Shown: piece after piece, positions 40,501 through 47,614 of the stretch
How the letters are laid out: each line of letters opens with the position of its first letter
Numbering within the stretch: the first letter of the stretch is position 1
From: Kitagawia praeruptora
Lineage: Eukaryota; Streptophyta; Magnoliopsida; Apiales; Apiaceae
Length of the DNA stretch: 64,000 bases
Assembly: GCA_037693485.1 (NCBI GenBank)
Contig: CM075346.1
Coordinates: 126,530,001-126,594,000 of the forward strand
Direction: 5' to 3'
The notes under the pieces: generated by a model
What the model was told of the DNA's origin: nothing
The model's database searches: none
The model's input: only the letters and a program-made list of their open reading frames with translations
Translations under genes and position numbers: made by a program

Positions 40501-43500
40501 TAAAAATGCTTCATTGATTGAATTACCTGGGATTGATAAACATAAAATAGGCTATCCTAAGTCCATGACCAAACTCATTTTTGGTAACTTGGAAACTAGG
40601 AATGATGTGGATGTAAGACTGAACATAACTCCCCATATGGAGAGTTTGTTTAAGACTTACCCCCACAACATGCCAACATTTGATGCAAAATCTAAGTTAG
40701 CACAGCCCAAGCAAGTAGAACAAAATGCTAACCCAGGGCCTGCTAACCAACCCTCTCAACCAAACACTCTACCTCTTACTGAGCCAACTGCATCATCCTC
40801 TCAAAAGGGTGATGTTAGTAAAAAGAAGAGAAAGGAAGTAATGTCTGCACCTTTAAATATCTTGTCTGAAGCAGCATTAGCTGTTGAATTAGGTCTAGGG
40901 AGTGAGGAACCTGAGTCACCCTTACACAGAACAAAGAAGAAGAAAACTAAGACCACCTCCTCAGTCACACAAATGGCTGAAGTTGTAAAATCAGGGGCAC
41001 ACAGCTCACTAGGTGTATCCTCTCAACAGGGTGCACCTATAGAATCAAGCATCCTCCCCAATGCACCTTCTTGTATAGAGTCAGCACATGGGAGTAATAA
41101 GGCTGGCACAACACTGAGTGGAGAGCACATCACTTTTGAAACTCCCTCTATCTCTCAGGGGGAGTTGCCAAAATCTACTCTAAAAAACACTTCTCTTCCA
41201 GAATCTATCTCTGAAATTTCTTTGGAACCTGCAACTCAGGCAACTGAGATGCAAGGTATTGATCATCAAGAATTCTTTTCTCTTGATGAGCCAATAATTT
41301 CAAGTGACTTAGTGCATGACACTTTGTTCACCACTCAGAACCCACATTTAGATGGTGAGGGAATGCATGCTGAGGCATATCCTAATGACACCATCACAAA
41401 CACAGAGGTTTCCCTAGTTTTTACTAGAGACTCTGTGCCTGTGTCAACTGCTGGTGTAATTCATCCCACTTCTGTGGTGACACCAGTAGTAGAGTCAATC
41501 CATCCGGTTACAGAAGTTGCATCTGTAACTGAGGAGACTAGCTTGCCTAGCTCTAGCTCTGACTTCATGTCAACATGGCTGAAGCCTGTGCAACATGACA
41601 GTGCTTCAGGATCAGGGTCTGTTCCACAACAATTGACGGTTGAAGCACTTCAAAGCTTAATTGTGGATCAGATTCCTGAGTTCACAAAGATTGCTCAGCA
41701 CCTTCTCACTGCAGACATGCCAAATCCAGACTATGAGGCTATTCTGTTATGCCATAGGGATGATGTGGAAGTGCAGAAGTCAAAGATCATTGATGATGCT
41801 GAGAGAGATGGCAACATAGATGCCTGGTTGCAAGGAAAATATGATATTACTCTCGATGAAGCACTTCAGTATCTCAGGGAGGAATACATCACTTCACTGG
41901 GCTCCAATGCAAAATCCATGTCACCTGGTGAAGTGTATGAAGCTGTAAATGACTCCTACAAGGGTTTCCTCAAGGCTGCACACTATCTTGGCAAGGGAGT
42001 CAAAACTGAAGTCAACAGGGTGTGTGATAAGACAGCCACTTCAGTAGCAGAAGTCAAGAGGGCCTTTGATGCTAAATTTCCTCAACTGGACAGTGTGTTC
42101 AAGGACATCAAACACTGCAACTCTACCTGCACTCAGATGGACAATGGGCTGGCTGTGCTAAAAGATGCTGTCACAGGTCTGGGGCATAAATTTCAGAATC
42201 TATCTGACCAGACTACAGATGCCAATGCCATGCTGAGGATAATGTTCAAGAATCTCTATGGAGATAGGCTAGTGACTGATGTTCCTGTGCATGAATTGTC
42301 TAAATATGAAGTGAAGAGACTGCAGGATCAATCTTTATCTGGTTTTAAGGCCAATGAGCTATTCACTAAGGTCAACTCTCTTGAGCAGGAGGTAGCCACT
42401 CTCACCAAGACCAATGCTCATCTCACAGACAAGGTTGCATTGCTAAATGATCAGTTGGACACTCAAGCATCCACCACAGCTGATGTCCTTCTGCATCAAC
42501 AAACCATGTTAGCTGCAATGATGAAGCATATGGGTCTCTCTCTACCTGATGAATCTTCAATCCCAAAGGACATTTCTACAGCCTCTGTGCCTGACAACAA
42601 GCCTAAGGGGGAGAAGAAGGCTAGGAACTCAAATTCAAAGGGGGAGACAAAGGGAGAGAAAGGCATAGTAATCAAAGAGGGTGGTCAACAAAGGGCTTCT
42701 AAGTCTCTAGCAAATGTGCCTGGCAAGGGAAAAGCCAAAGTAGATGAGCCTCCATCTATCTTGCCAGTTGTCACCTTACCAACTGTGCACATCACTACTC
42801 CTGGAGGACAAAAGCAATCCATAACTACCACAGTGGTTGCAGGGAGTATGCCATCTGACAAACCTCAAATCTCTATATCTGAGAGTGCCAAGCCTGTAGA
42901 AGTCAAAGTTGTTACTGAGGCCAAGCTACAAGAAGTTGCTAACTCCAATGTTTATCATGATAAAGCCTTCTTGGAGTTTCTGAAAGCCATAAGGGAACAG
43001 GTTGGTGACACTCAGTTTTATCTGAGGGAGGTGAAGAAGCAGATAGACTACATCACTGTCATCCCCAAGAAAGTCAACAATATATGGGTCAAGGAGATAG
43101 TGATGGTTTCCAAACTAAAGATATGGCATCTAACATACCAGACTCTACAAGACCTAAAGCACTCAGAGATAGATGCCATACTTGAGCTCATTGAGAAAAA
43201 GAATGAGAACAGCAAGAGTCTGTTTGATGATTTGAGGAATGGTCAACCTACAAGGCTACCAGAAGTGATCAAGAAGCCATGGACAATTATTTATCAGTCT
43301 GGTACCAGAATTGAAGATATCAAGCAATTGGTCATTCCTCATGATCTCACCTCCAGAAATCACAGACTGATCATTGCTATCATTGATCAATTACAGAAGA
43401 AGGTTGGAGCCAGAAATGCTGAAGAAATTGAGGCACTGCATATCCTCAGAACCTATATTGCAACTGGTGAAATTCCAGAGATGGCTCAACCTAGGAGAAA

Positions 43501-46500
43501 TAAGGATGATGATTCTGAAGACAAAGGTGATGGGAGGAGAAGACATCACAGGAGAGATAAGGGTGATGAAGATAAGAAGAAAAAGGGGGACAAGGATGGA
43601 AAGGATGATGATGACCAGGGTAAAACATATGTGAGAAAGAGTGGAAGACAGCAAGCCTTAGGCAATGCTAGCAGTAATCTCACCACAACACAAGACTCTA
43701 AGTCTAGGGTGAATACTGTTAGTAGTGACCTAGCAAAATCTACATCTATGGCTTCTGCAACTGTCTTACCATCTCAAGAAAAGAAGAAGATTCAAGTCAA
43801 GAAACCATGTGTATGTTTCAGAAAGCAATCTGCTAATGGAATACTACTATGGTCTACCAACCAAGGTCAAAGATTTCTGCCAAGCAACCATGTCAAAAGG
43901 ATAAAGTTTAAACATACTGCAAGGAGAGTGAAGCTATCCAAATCTAGAGCCCTAACAATCATTCCAGGATTAAAGCTCCAGCCACTTGATGAAGACTTTG
44001 ATGAAGAGCAACTGCTATTTCTAAGAGCTCAAAAGATATGCTATGCTGCAATTGTGGATGATCACCTTGTAATCAAGTACACTGATGGGAAAGAAATGAA
44101 ATTCAAACAAGGGGGTTGTCAACATTGGGGTAAATTGTATGAGATAGAAAGAATCATTGCATTGCTGGATTCTAAGGACAAGGTGGAGAAAGTATGGAAG
44201 CTGGAATTGATTGACTTTGTGAGAATGAAGAAAGACTATGCTGAGAAGATAAGGAAGGGCTGCTATGAGAAATGGTTAGAAAGGGAAAAAGAAATTGATA
44301 GACTGGAGATTGAAGCAGAAAAGCTAAGGGCAAAGGGATTGTGTAGAGTTCAGTTTGATCCCTATGTGGTGAAGTATAGGAGGAGAAATGGAGATAATGT
44401 CAATATAAGAATGAACCTACTCAGTCACTATCCTGCCAACATTCTGAAGCCAGTGCTTGAAGATTTCAAAAACTCTATTATGATTGAAGAATTGGATGCT
44501 ATGACAGAAATCATGAGAGCAGTAGATGAGATTGCAAGAAAGGAGAAAGAAAGGAAACAGAAAGCATATGATGATCTACAAGCCAAAGCAATGGAGATGC
44601 AATCAAAAGAAAATGGCTAGTACCTCATCATACTGTAAGAGTATTTATCTTGTAATTTCATTTATGTGTTCAATCAAAATACATACCTGTACTTTTAAAG
44701 TTTTATCTTTATGTATGTTAGGCTTGTTATCAGACATGAAATTGTGACTAAGGGTCTCACTCACAATTTGGGGGAGATTGTTAGTTACAGAGGCATGCCT
44801 GTACTCATCTAATAACAAGCCTAATTGTTTGTAATGCTTTGCATTACTTACATGACCTCTTAACTGAGGGAACCTCTAGTTGTAGAGTTTCTGTTTGTAT
44901 TGTACTTGTAATAGGCATCAAATCCTAGTTGTGTAACTGTACAAATAGAGTCTAGAATAATGCTTGAAAGAAGTTCCATGGTTCATGCCTCAAGCAAGGA
45001 GTTAAAGACTGCCAAATAATCACAGTTGGGATTTGAAGAAATGAAGAATTTGCCTAAGTACCAATTCGAGAAGTATATTTGTCTATTCGAGAAGTCCAGC
45101 ATTCGAGAAGTCAGAGATTCGATATCTCAAGACACTATTCGATATCTCTGAATACACTGTTCGATATCTCATTCGATATCTCAGGGATTCGATATGTCTA
45201 CTACTCTATTCGAGAACTCAAGAAGTCAACAAGTCAAGATGGTATTCGAGTTCTCAAAGAGTCAACAAGTCAAAGTTCCATTCGATATCTCAAGGACTCA
45301 GAAAGCTATTCGACAACTCGAGGATTCGATAAGTCAAATGTTCTATTCGACAACTCAAGGAATCCTGATGGAAAAGAGCTATTCGAGAAGTGGTTCGATA
45401 TGTCTTTATAACAGTATTCGAGAACTCAGAGTTATCGATCAAGTCAATTCTAGTTCTCGAATCACTTACTTAGTCACTTCTCGAATACATTCTTGGAGAC
45501 AAAATACTGAAGAAATTGTACAAGTCAGAAACCTGCAACAAGCCAATGCACTTTATGGACCACAATCTGTAACGTGCTCTGGAAAGCCTACAAGGAAGCT
45601 TGGAGAGATATAGAAGAGACAAGGAGCTAAAGAAGTGGATCTAAACAGGCTTTGCAAAGTCAAATCTGTAACCGTTTGGATGCTTACTCAAAAAGGATAG
45701 ACAGACTAGAAAGTAATTTGTTTAGCTACCTTATTTGTAGTAAGCAGGCTGTATCCATGTTCTATAAGGACACAGCCTCACTTCATAACTTAGTAACTTT
45801 GTGAGTCAAGTTTTTCATACACTGTAAGCTATATCTCTCTGAGAAAAACGAAGCTGAGAATACTACCATTTGTATTCACAGATTGTAGCAACCTTTATCT
45901 AATATACATTAGATTAAAGTGATATTGTGTCTTGTGTTGTTTATTTATCCGCACCTTAATTTCTGCACACACAGGCACTTATCTGCTACACAGACTCAAC
46001 CCAAGAAAAGTTCAAGAATCCATTCACCCCCCCCCCCTCTGTATTCTTTTACCGTGTTCAATACTCAACATACTTCTCCACCAAATAACATGAACTAGCT
46101 TTTACTACCATTTAATATATGCTCCATCTGAACAGTTCCTATTTTCGATTAGGATATAAAGACATACCAAAAACTTACAGTATATTTCCAATTATACATA
46201 CAAAATACTCCCTCCGTCCCATTTATTTTGACCACATTTCCATTTTTTGTTGTCCCACAACATTTGTCCACTTTCCTTAACAAAGGTAAATAAAGCTCTA
46301 AATATGTTAAAAATTTGTAAATATAGTATAATTTAAGCTTAGTTATGGAAACTAAACAAAAAATATAGTAAATTGGTAAAAATGTGGATTTTGATTGATG
46401 GACAAAATAAGTGGGACGGAGGGAGTATTAAACTATCTATACTCTATCCAAATCCATATCTAACTTACAACTATCACATCTAACTAAACACAAAATTAAA

Positions 46501-47221
46501 CAAACTAAAATAATAAAAAAACAATAAATCAACAATGCGGAGAGCAATATATATCCACATCATACTCAACTTACAACTAATACATCAAATTAAGCATATA
46601 ATCAAACAAACTAAACAAGTTCAAAACACAATCAATCAAACAACAATTTTAGAGCAATAAGTTCAATTGATCACCTCACAAGAGCACAGTATCGGAGAAT
46701 TAACATCAATAAACAAGTACTTGAAAACAGCTTCGAGATTAATATTACAGTAATTCAAATCAGCTACGATAATCACATATATACACACAACTTACACTTA
46801 TCACATCTAATTGAACATAAAAATTAAACTAAACTGTACTTAAATTTGAAAATGATCAAATAATCAACAAATTACAGCAGTAAGTTAAATTAATTACCTC
46901 TCGAGACGGTGACATAGGAGGATTGATATCATTAAACAAGTACTTAAAGAACGCTTCGAGATTAAGTCCTTTACGATGAAAAATATTCAAAATCTTCAGT
47001 TCATGAAGCTTATCAAACAAAGCTTGCGCATCTTCAAGTGACGCATTAGTCTCTCCTTGCTCTTCAACTAGAAATCTCTGTAGATGCGGCACCGTCATCA
47101 CGCCGTTCTCCGAGTACCGATCGAACATCGACTTGATCTCCGCCGGAGCTTCGGCGGCGGCGAGCCGGAACCGGCGCCGGAAACAGAAGCACACTTTGTA
47201 GGTTTGCTTAGAGGACGCCAT
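22554..47221 (-). CDS. PLC: Phosphoinositide-specific phospholipase C (PI-PLC)
   Basis: Nine minus-strand exons: 46898-47221, 30583-30779, 29415-29550, 29089-29334, 28760-28989, 28112-28229, 23944-24096, 23553-23639 and 22554-22847. They join in frame (1785 nt, 594 residues) with GT-AG introns, a normal plant PLC length. Exon 1 is the N-terminal EF-hand-like region. Exons 2-4 are the X box, with both catalytic histidines (FTGHNSY, about His126; VLHGR, about His172). An acidic linker (DSPDEEEDDDDD) opens exon 5. Exons 5-7 are the Y box (YPKGIRFDSSNY). Exons 7-9 contain the C2 domain (KTLEDNWIPNWNEKFEF, then MRFEFV at the end). The enzyme hydrolyses PtdIns(4,5)P2, Ca2+-dependently, at the plasma membrane. 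Intron 1 is 16.1 kb because of the Sirevirus insertion; no exon is disrupted. From memory the nearest Arabidopsis loci by position are PLC7 and PLC6. Confidence 0.93.
22921..23406. mobile_element. Tourist-like MITE, copy 2 (PLC intron 8)
   Basis: An inverted copy of the element at 11543-12039, with TTA duplications at 22918-22920 and 23407-23409. Ends are GTGTATGTTTGG and CCAAACAGGCCC. It lies wholly inside the last PLC intron. Confidence 0.85.
23743..23880 (+). mobile_element. tRNA-derived SINE (PLC intron 7)
   Basis: An A-box-like TGTGGTCTAGTGAAT and a B-box-like GAGAGTTCGAGTCTC are spaced like an RNA polymerase III promoter. A non-tRNA body ending in GCAAAAATGAA follows. The unit is flanked by AACCACTATCAC (23731-23742) and AACCACTTTCAC (23881-23892), a 12-bp duplication with one mismatch. 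It is not a tRNA gene because the cloverleaf cannot be completed. Confidence 0.7.
25037..25222. mobile_element. hAT-like MITE (PLC intron 6)
   Basis: TATGTTATCCGGACTCGG on the left and GTCCGAGTAACTTA on the right are inverted. The inside repeats GTGTCCGACA-type tracts. TGAAGGC flanks both sides with small uncertainty at the right edge. Confidence 0.5.
25546..25940. mobile_element. hAT-like MITE with CGACTAGTCGT tandem repeats
   Basis: CAAGGTTATCACG and CGTGATAACAGTG form inverted ends. An exact 8-bp duplication, GAAACCAG, flanks it (25538-25545, 25941-25948), fitting hAT. Near the right end the palindromic unit CGACTAGTCGT is repeated four times in tandem (about 25879-25925), and related GACTAGTCG units occur near the left end. 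Confidence 0.8.
31555..31790. mobile_element. Stowaway-like MITE (PLC intron 1)
   Basis: Starts TACTCCCTCTGGTTTTTTT and ends AAACAGAGGGAGTA with a TA duplication. The arms are complementary over most of their length. Confidence 0.8.
31931..33219 (+). repeat. 5' LTR of the Sirevirus
   Basis: 1289 bp, TGTTAG...CAACA. It contains the TTCGA motif array (32216-32640). The C run before CTCTGTATTC is 8 long, against 11 in the 3' LTR. The open frames inside (110 and 139 codons, present in both LTRs) follow the repeat motif and are unlikely to be genes. Confidence 0.95.
32216..32640 (+). repeat. TTCGA-motif array in the 5' LTR
   Basis: At least 17 forward copies of an 11-nt motif, consensus ATTCGA(G/T/C)A(A/T)(G/C)TC, such as ATTCGAGAAGTC, ATTCGATATCTC and ATTCGACAACTC. 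They are irregularly spaced (about 12-30 bp). The last copies (GTTCTCGAATC, CTTCTCGAATAC) are in reverse orientation. The identical array sits in the 3' LTR at 45064-45488. Confidence 0.9.
33222..33233 (+). other. Sirevirus primer-binding site
   Basis: TGGTATCAGAGC, two bases after the 5' LTR, complementary to the 3' end of initiator tRNA-Met, the usual copia primer. Confidence 0.9.
33265..35772 (+). CDS. gag: Sirevirus Gag with two CCHC zinc knuckles
   Basis: 835 residues. The N-terminal part (about 10-230, FDKENFNLWKIKMMLF at its start) is a copia-type Gag capsid domain. A first zinc knuckle, CYRCNDLGHFASEC, lies at 354-367. An acidic and coiled-coil region follows (about 450-560), with heptad-like runs such as NEELELTAMQVENLKKEVEY. 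A second CCHC, CQNCLSTNHLTHAC, lies at 696-709, and the tail is Lys/Ser-rich. Gag packages the element RNA into virus-like particles. ATG 33265 is the first in the frame after the primer-binding site. The ORF ends with TAA at 35770-35772, overlapping the pol frame. Confidence 0.9.
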   Translation: MSSNTPKTTGTVKVPKFDKENFNLWKIKMMLFIKASHPLYPEILKNGPFVPQQEIPEKTVGTITIPRAYEAKDPSKWTESEREKVALDSHLMLLIIDSMDMSMFANIASCTSAKEMWDHIEVLCEGTDEVKENRKQILVTQYEAFMAQPKESITEMFERFHKLVTELQMNGKVYSTKELNMKFLLSSPNHLEQRVISLRERDLNKVTYDVLYGVLKTHELELLQKRAIQANQGRMINTSCALIVNKSILDLEASTSQLRIEEVADDEETEAGVSEPVEEKEEEEEEFYTLEELDGMENTSYAFMARKFPNIRFKRNQPFKPKTQNHSANKNKAPVKPNRNKFKTGYVDRSSVRCYRCNDLGHFASECKKPKKKDRDYLELEAKYEALLKKQTHGKAYIAEGKCWDDSESDEEEQEFCNYALMANSKDDSSSSDSQVPSLTTIDMSVSEYKSMIEQLSVEMFNIHTSMTAANEEIAKLSTRNEVLTKKNEELELTAMQVENLKKEVEYLENKVLCASQVEKALRDELAENEFKLKTFKKSSGLVQSYCEKIEAKPKAAIGLDYDSLKQRKGYAVIEEDTAVHEKVPHILRKTENPIFKESTFEIDEDALLIKQMLNDEDEAQSSEQQASSKGESVKSKTKKPVVDRPRPKKFVKFVSAGKSESEKEVTKKKQNRNGKLGINKDNNYAYMPNAPRKTCQNCLSTNHLTHACKKPVGSVSKPFYDCSVPLRHRDAPFCDKFDYMPCNMNVMTSCFNLRRQFIDGCISHNSHTHYTRSKSSSPPKARKVPLSPKSETSGSKTSNSDKKTDTKKVNKHVVYDKTVSKSHGPKLVWVPKEK
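35730..39023 (+). CDS. pol: Sirevirus Pol: protease, integrase, reverse transcriptase, RNase H
   Basis: An intact frame, -1 relative to gag, open from 35730 and overlapping the gag end by 43 bp. No ATG starts it, so it is probably made as a Gag-Pol fusion. Counting from 35751: protease DSG at 26-28; the HHCC zinc region (WHKKLSHL ... CEACQKGK); integrase catalytic Asp221, Asp287 and Glu323 (35 residues between the last two, the DD35E rule); the RT segment KNKARLVAKGYSQQEG and YVDD at 774-777; RNase H (YSDADYAGC) and the usual LADIFTKPL end. All catalytic residues I can check are present. No stops or frameshifts are seen. Confidence 0.92.
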   Translation, partial: VTWTQTCLGTKGKVIPLCLQGKESEKKVMWILDSGCSNHMTGDMALLSQYEEKAGPMVAFGDDSMGNTLGYGKLKVGNVIIEDVALVKGLKHNLLSVGQFTDRGFKVNFDKDECLITHKKTGDFALSGVRKGSLFVANMDSANKDKICCFYSKASNEDCWLWHKKLSHLNFKAINSLVKRELVRGMPTLEFCQEGVCEACQKGKMKRSSHKPKTVTSVTKPLQLIHMDLFGPVNIMSLGRKKYALVMVDDFSRYTWVEFLASKDEAPQVIIEHIKKVDKEAKANNASVIALRSDNGTEFRNATLEAFCKENGISQQFSAPRTPQQNGVVERKNRTLIEAARTMLLDAKMPTCFWAEAVSTACYIQNRTLINKNTGKTPYNLMTGKKPTLKYIHTFGSKCFVLKDNSEYVGKFDAKAFEGIFLGYSMERIAYKVYVISQKKVMESTDVTFDDSKLPGLEEANDEDKDPLKFDNLDDSDEETETRVETQVQQTQVNNDTREEFVPINSEETSIQDTPVSNGNFTGGGNEDDHDEEDEATSRVRNQAEHSRKWDRSHTAEQIIGDPNAGVRTRRATQNECLYGCFLSQVEPKKLDDALLDPDWIIAMQEELNQFERNKVWELVPAPKNRTIVGTKWVLKNKMDEDGVIIRNKARLVAKGYSQQEGIDYDETFAPVARLEAIRIFLAFAAHSNFKVYQMDVKSAFLNGELEEEVYVQQPPGFEDPHFPEFVYRLLKALYGLKQAPRAWYDTLSQFLLENQFTRGTLDKTLFYKKHGDDMILVQIYVDDIIFGSTNEKLCEKFSKLMQSRYEMSMMGELTFFLGLQVSQRKDGIFISQTKYIKDLLKKFDLEDCSPAKTPMATATKLDEDAKGKRVDISVYRGMVGSLLYLTASRPDIMFATCLCARFQSNPKESHLIAIKRIFRYLKGTPNLGLWYPKDTGFNLVGYSDADYAGCRVDRKSTSGSCQFLGQRLVSWYSKKQQSVSTSTAEAEYIAAGSCCAQVLWIRNQLRDYGLVLERIPIMCDNTSAISIVANPVNHSRTKHIDIRYHFIREHATNGTIELHYVSTDKQLADIFTKPLDEATFTRLVSEIGMLNSSDSG
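39024..39865 (+). other. Spacer between pol and ORF3 with inverted motif array
   Basis: An 842-bp non-coding gap. From about 39285 to 39780 it carries about 14 copies of the LTR motif, here mostly as the reverse complement (CTTCTCGAAT, GTTCTCGAATG, GATATCGAATAG). C/T-rich DNA then leads into the ORF3 ATG. It may hold a promoter or splice acceptor for an ORF3 message, but I cannot assign either. Confidence 0.7.
39866..44620 (+). CDS. Sirevirus ORF3, 1584-residue protein of unknown function
   Basis: One uninterrupted ORF between pol and the 3' LTR. The first 270 or so residues look globular (YLDILEQFWSTA near residue 50, then FFPRFIQSVLNY). A Ser/Thr/Pro-rich region with basic patches (KKKRKE, RTKKKKTK) follows to about 570, then a helical middle part. 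Heptad-like coiled coil (VNSLEQEVATLTKTNAHL) lies near residues 835-870. A strongly charged Lys/Asp/Arg stretch lies at about 1208-1255, a second globular segment at 1300-1450, and a Glu/Lys-rich helix near the end. I see no signal peptide and no membrane helix, so it does not look like an envelope protein. Extra ORFs at this position are known in Sireviruses, but I cannot assign a function. Intactness in a young element suggests it is maintained. Confidence 0.85.
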   Translation: MATVKFNTNFIALTSDVEAPNANFKCFVKWMAESYIKDALSANPTLYLDILEQFWSTAIVEVVALENAITSYVIYCKVQDKEITITTADMNQALGLQQESFDRMTTNAELEEFFEFINYSDGINLGKLNRKNLRKEWSYVFATLLQVFTARKSSFDQISAPVQQIGYALAYGKKIDVGQIILQELYGRLGKNTTKRGTDIFFPRFIQSVLNYKNASLIELPGIDKHKIGYPKSMTKLIFGNLETRNDVDVRLNITPHMESLFKTYPHNMPTFDAKSKLAQPKQVEQNANPGPANQPSQPNTLPLTEPTASSSQKGDVSKKKRKEVMSAPLNILSEAALAVELGLGSEEPESPLHRTKKKKTKTTSSVTQMAEVVKSGAHSSLGVSSQQGAPIESSILPNAPSCIESAHGSNKAGTTLSGEHITFETPSISQGELPKSTLKNTSLPESISEISLEPATQATEMQGIDHQEFFSLDEPIISSDLVHDTLFTTQNPHLDGEGMHAEAYPNDTITNTEVSLVFTRDSVPVSTAGVIHPTSVVTPVVESIHPVTEVASVTEETSLPSSSSDFMSTWLKPVQHDSASGSGSVPQQLTVEALQSLIVDQIPEFTKIAQHLLTADMPNPDYEAILLCHRDDVEVQKSKIIDDAERDGNIDAWLQGKYDITLDEALQYLREEYITSLGSNAKSMSPGEVYEAVNDSYKGFLKAAHYLGKGVKTEVNRVCDKTATSVAEVKRAFDAKFPQLDSVFKDIKHCNSTCTQMDNGLAVLKDAVTGLGHKFQNLSDQTTDANAMLRIMFKNLYGDRLVTDVPVHELSKYEVKRLQDQSLSGFKANELFTKVNSLEQEVATLTKTNAHLTDKVALLNDQLDTQASTTADVLLHQQTMLAAMMKHMGLSLPDESSIPKDISTASVPDNKPKGEKKARNSNSKGETKGEKGIVIKEGGQQRASKSLANVPGKGKAKVDEPPSILPVVTLPTVHITTPGGQKQSITTTVVAGSMPSDKPQISISESAKPVEVKVVTEAKLQEVANSNVYHDKAFLEFLKAIREQVGDTQFYLREVKKQIDYITVIPKKVNNIWVKEIVMVSKLKIWHLTYQTLQDLKHSEIDAILELIEKKNENSKSLFDDLRNGQPTRLPEVIKKPWTIIYQSGTRIEDIKQLVIPHDLTSRNHRLIIAIIDQLQKKVGARNAEEIEALHILRTYIATGEIPEMAQPRRNKDDDSEDKGDGRRRHHRRDKGDEDKKKKGDKDGKDDDDQGKTYVRKSGRQQALGNASSNLTTTQDSKSRVNTVSSDLAKSTSMASATVLPSQEKKKIQVKKPCVCFRKQSANGILLWSTNQGQRFLPSNHVKRIKFKHTARRVKLSKSRALTIIPGLKLQPLDEDFDEEQLLFLRAQKICYAAIVDDHLVIKYTDGKEMKFKQGGCQHWGKLYEIERIIALLDSKDKVEKVWKLELIDFVRMKKDYAEKIRKGCYEKWLEREKEIDRLEIEAEKLRAKGLCRVQFDPYVVKYRRRNGDNVNIRMNLLSHYPANILKPVLEDFKNSIMIEELDAMTEIMRAVDEIARKEKERKQKAYDDLQAKAMEMQSKENG
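44765..44778 (+). other. Sirevirus polypurine tract
   Basis: AATTTGGGGGAGAT immediately before the 3' LTR; the expected primer site for plus-strand DNA synthesis. Confidence 0.85.
44779..46070 (+). repeat. 3' LTR of the Sirevirus
   Basis: 1292 bp. It is offset by exactly 12,848 bp from the 5' LTR up to the C run, where it has three extra C residues. No other difference found by eye. Confidence 0.95.
46206..46427. mobile_element. Stowaway-like MITE (PLC intron 1)
   Basis: TACTCCCTCCGTCCCATTTA at the left and AAGTGGGACGGAGGGAGTA at the right, TA duplication, complementary arms. Confidence 0.85.
46463..46895. repeat. Diverged repeats of the exon 1/intron 1 boundary of PLC
   Basis: Tracts of the type ACTTACAACTATCACATCTAA recur near 46463, 46566 and 46788. 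In the middle unit, 46665-46730 resembles the 3' end of PLC exon 1 (46893-46965): both share AAACAAGTACTT and GCTTCGAGATTAA in the same order. This looks like an old local duplication that copied the splice junction and has since decayed. Confidence 0.65.
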
Positions 47222-47614
47222 TGTTGAGATGAGAGAGAAGGTTGTAGAGAGACCGAGAGAGACAAGAGAGAGATTGAGAGAGAGGGGAGAGAGTGTATAG
47301 CTGTATTAGGTGCCTCGGGAACTGTGAAATATACACGTATAGTTAATTGTGTTTATAGATTGGTGTGTTGTGTGTGTTTATGATTGGTACGTGATGGCGG
47401 GACCCAATGATTTAAATAAGAAAGGAGGGGGTTGGGTAGAATGTGTGTGGATTGCGTGGGTATATTAATTAGCTTGGTAAGAAGTTTATTTAGATTCTGA
47501 GTCATGGCATGAAAATGGAATACGGAGTATATATTTTCGGGGGAGATATTATGACTTTGTGAGTCAAGGAAAATAATTGGATAATGTAGTTTTTTAAGTT
47601 CGAGCAAGTGTAAG
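47222..47614 (-). promoter_or_regulatory. 5' UTR and promoter of PLC
   Basis: Directly upstream of the PLC ATG (minus strand). The first 80 bp are GA repeats on the plus strand, so the transcript leader is CT-rich, as in many plant 5' UTRs. No sharp TATA box assigned. It is bounded at 47615 by a hAT MITE. Confidence 0.5.

Larger units (their letters stand above)
31931..46070 (+). mobile_element. Complete Sirevirus-type Ty1/copia retrotransposon with a third ORF
   Basis: A 14,140-bp element with two LTRs, a primer-binding site, a polypurine tract, and three intact ORFs (gag, pol, ORF3). It is flanked by a perfect 5-bp duplication TACTT (31926-31930, 46071-46075). Order in Pol is protease, integrase, RT, RNase H, which defines Ty1/copia. 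The large coiled-coil Gag, the extra ORF after pol and the large size point to the Sirevirus lineage (an inference from known family traits). It lies in PLC intron 1 in the opposite orientation to PLC. By eye its LTRs differ only by three C residues in one run, so it is very young and may be mobile. Confidence 0.93.
30780..46897. other. PLC intron 1, expanded by a retrotransposon
   Basis: This 16.1 kb intron would be about 2 kb without the Sirevirus at 31931-46070 and its target duplication. Besides the retroelement it holds two Stowaway-like MITEs, a (CA)n run near 31273-31290, a (GTA)n run near 31787-31806, and decayed copies of the exon 1 boundary. Confidence 0.85.

Noticed and set aside
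39866..44620. Calling ORF3 an envelope gene
   Set aside because: Position fits the env-like ORF of Sireviruses, but I see no signal peptide, membrane helix or glycoprotein pattern.
22554..47221. PLC disrupted as a pseudogene by the 14-kb insertion
   Set aside because: All nine exons join in frame with intact catalytic residues and splice sites; the insertion is intronic.
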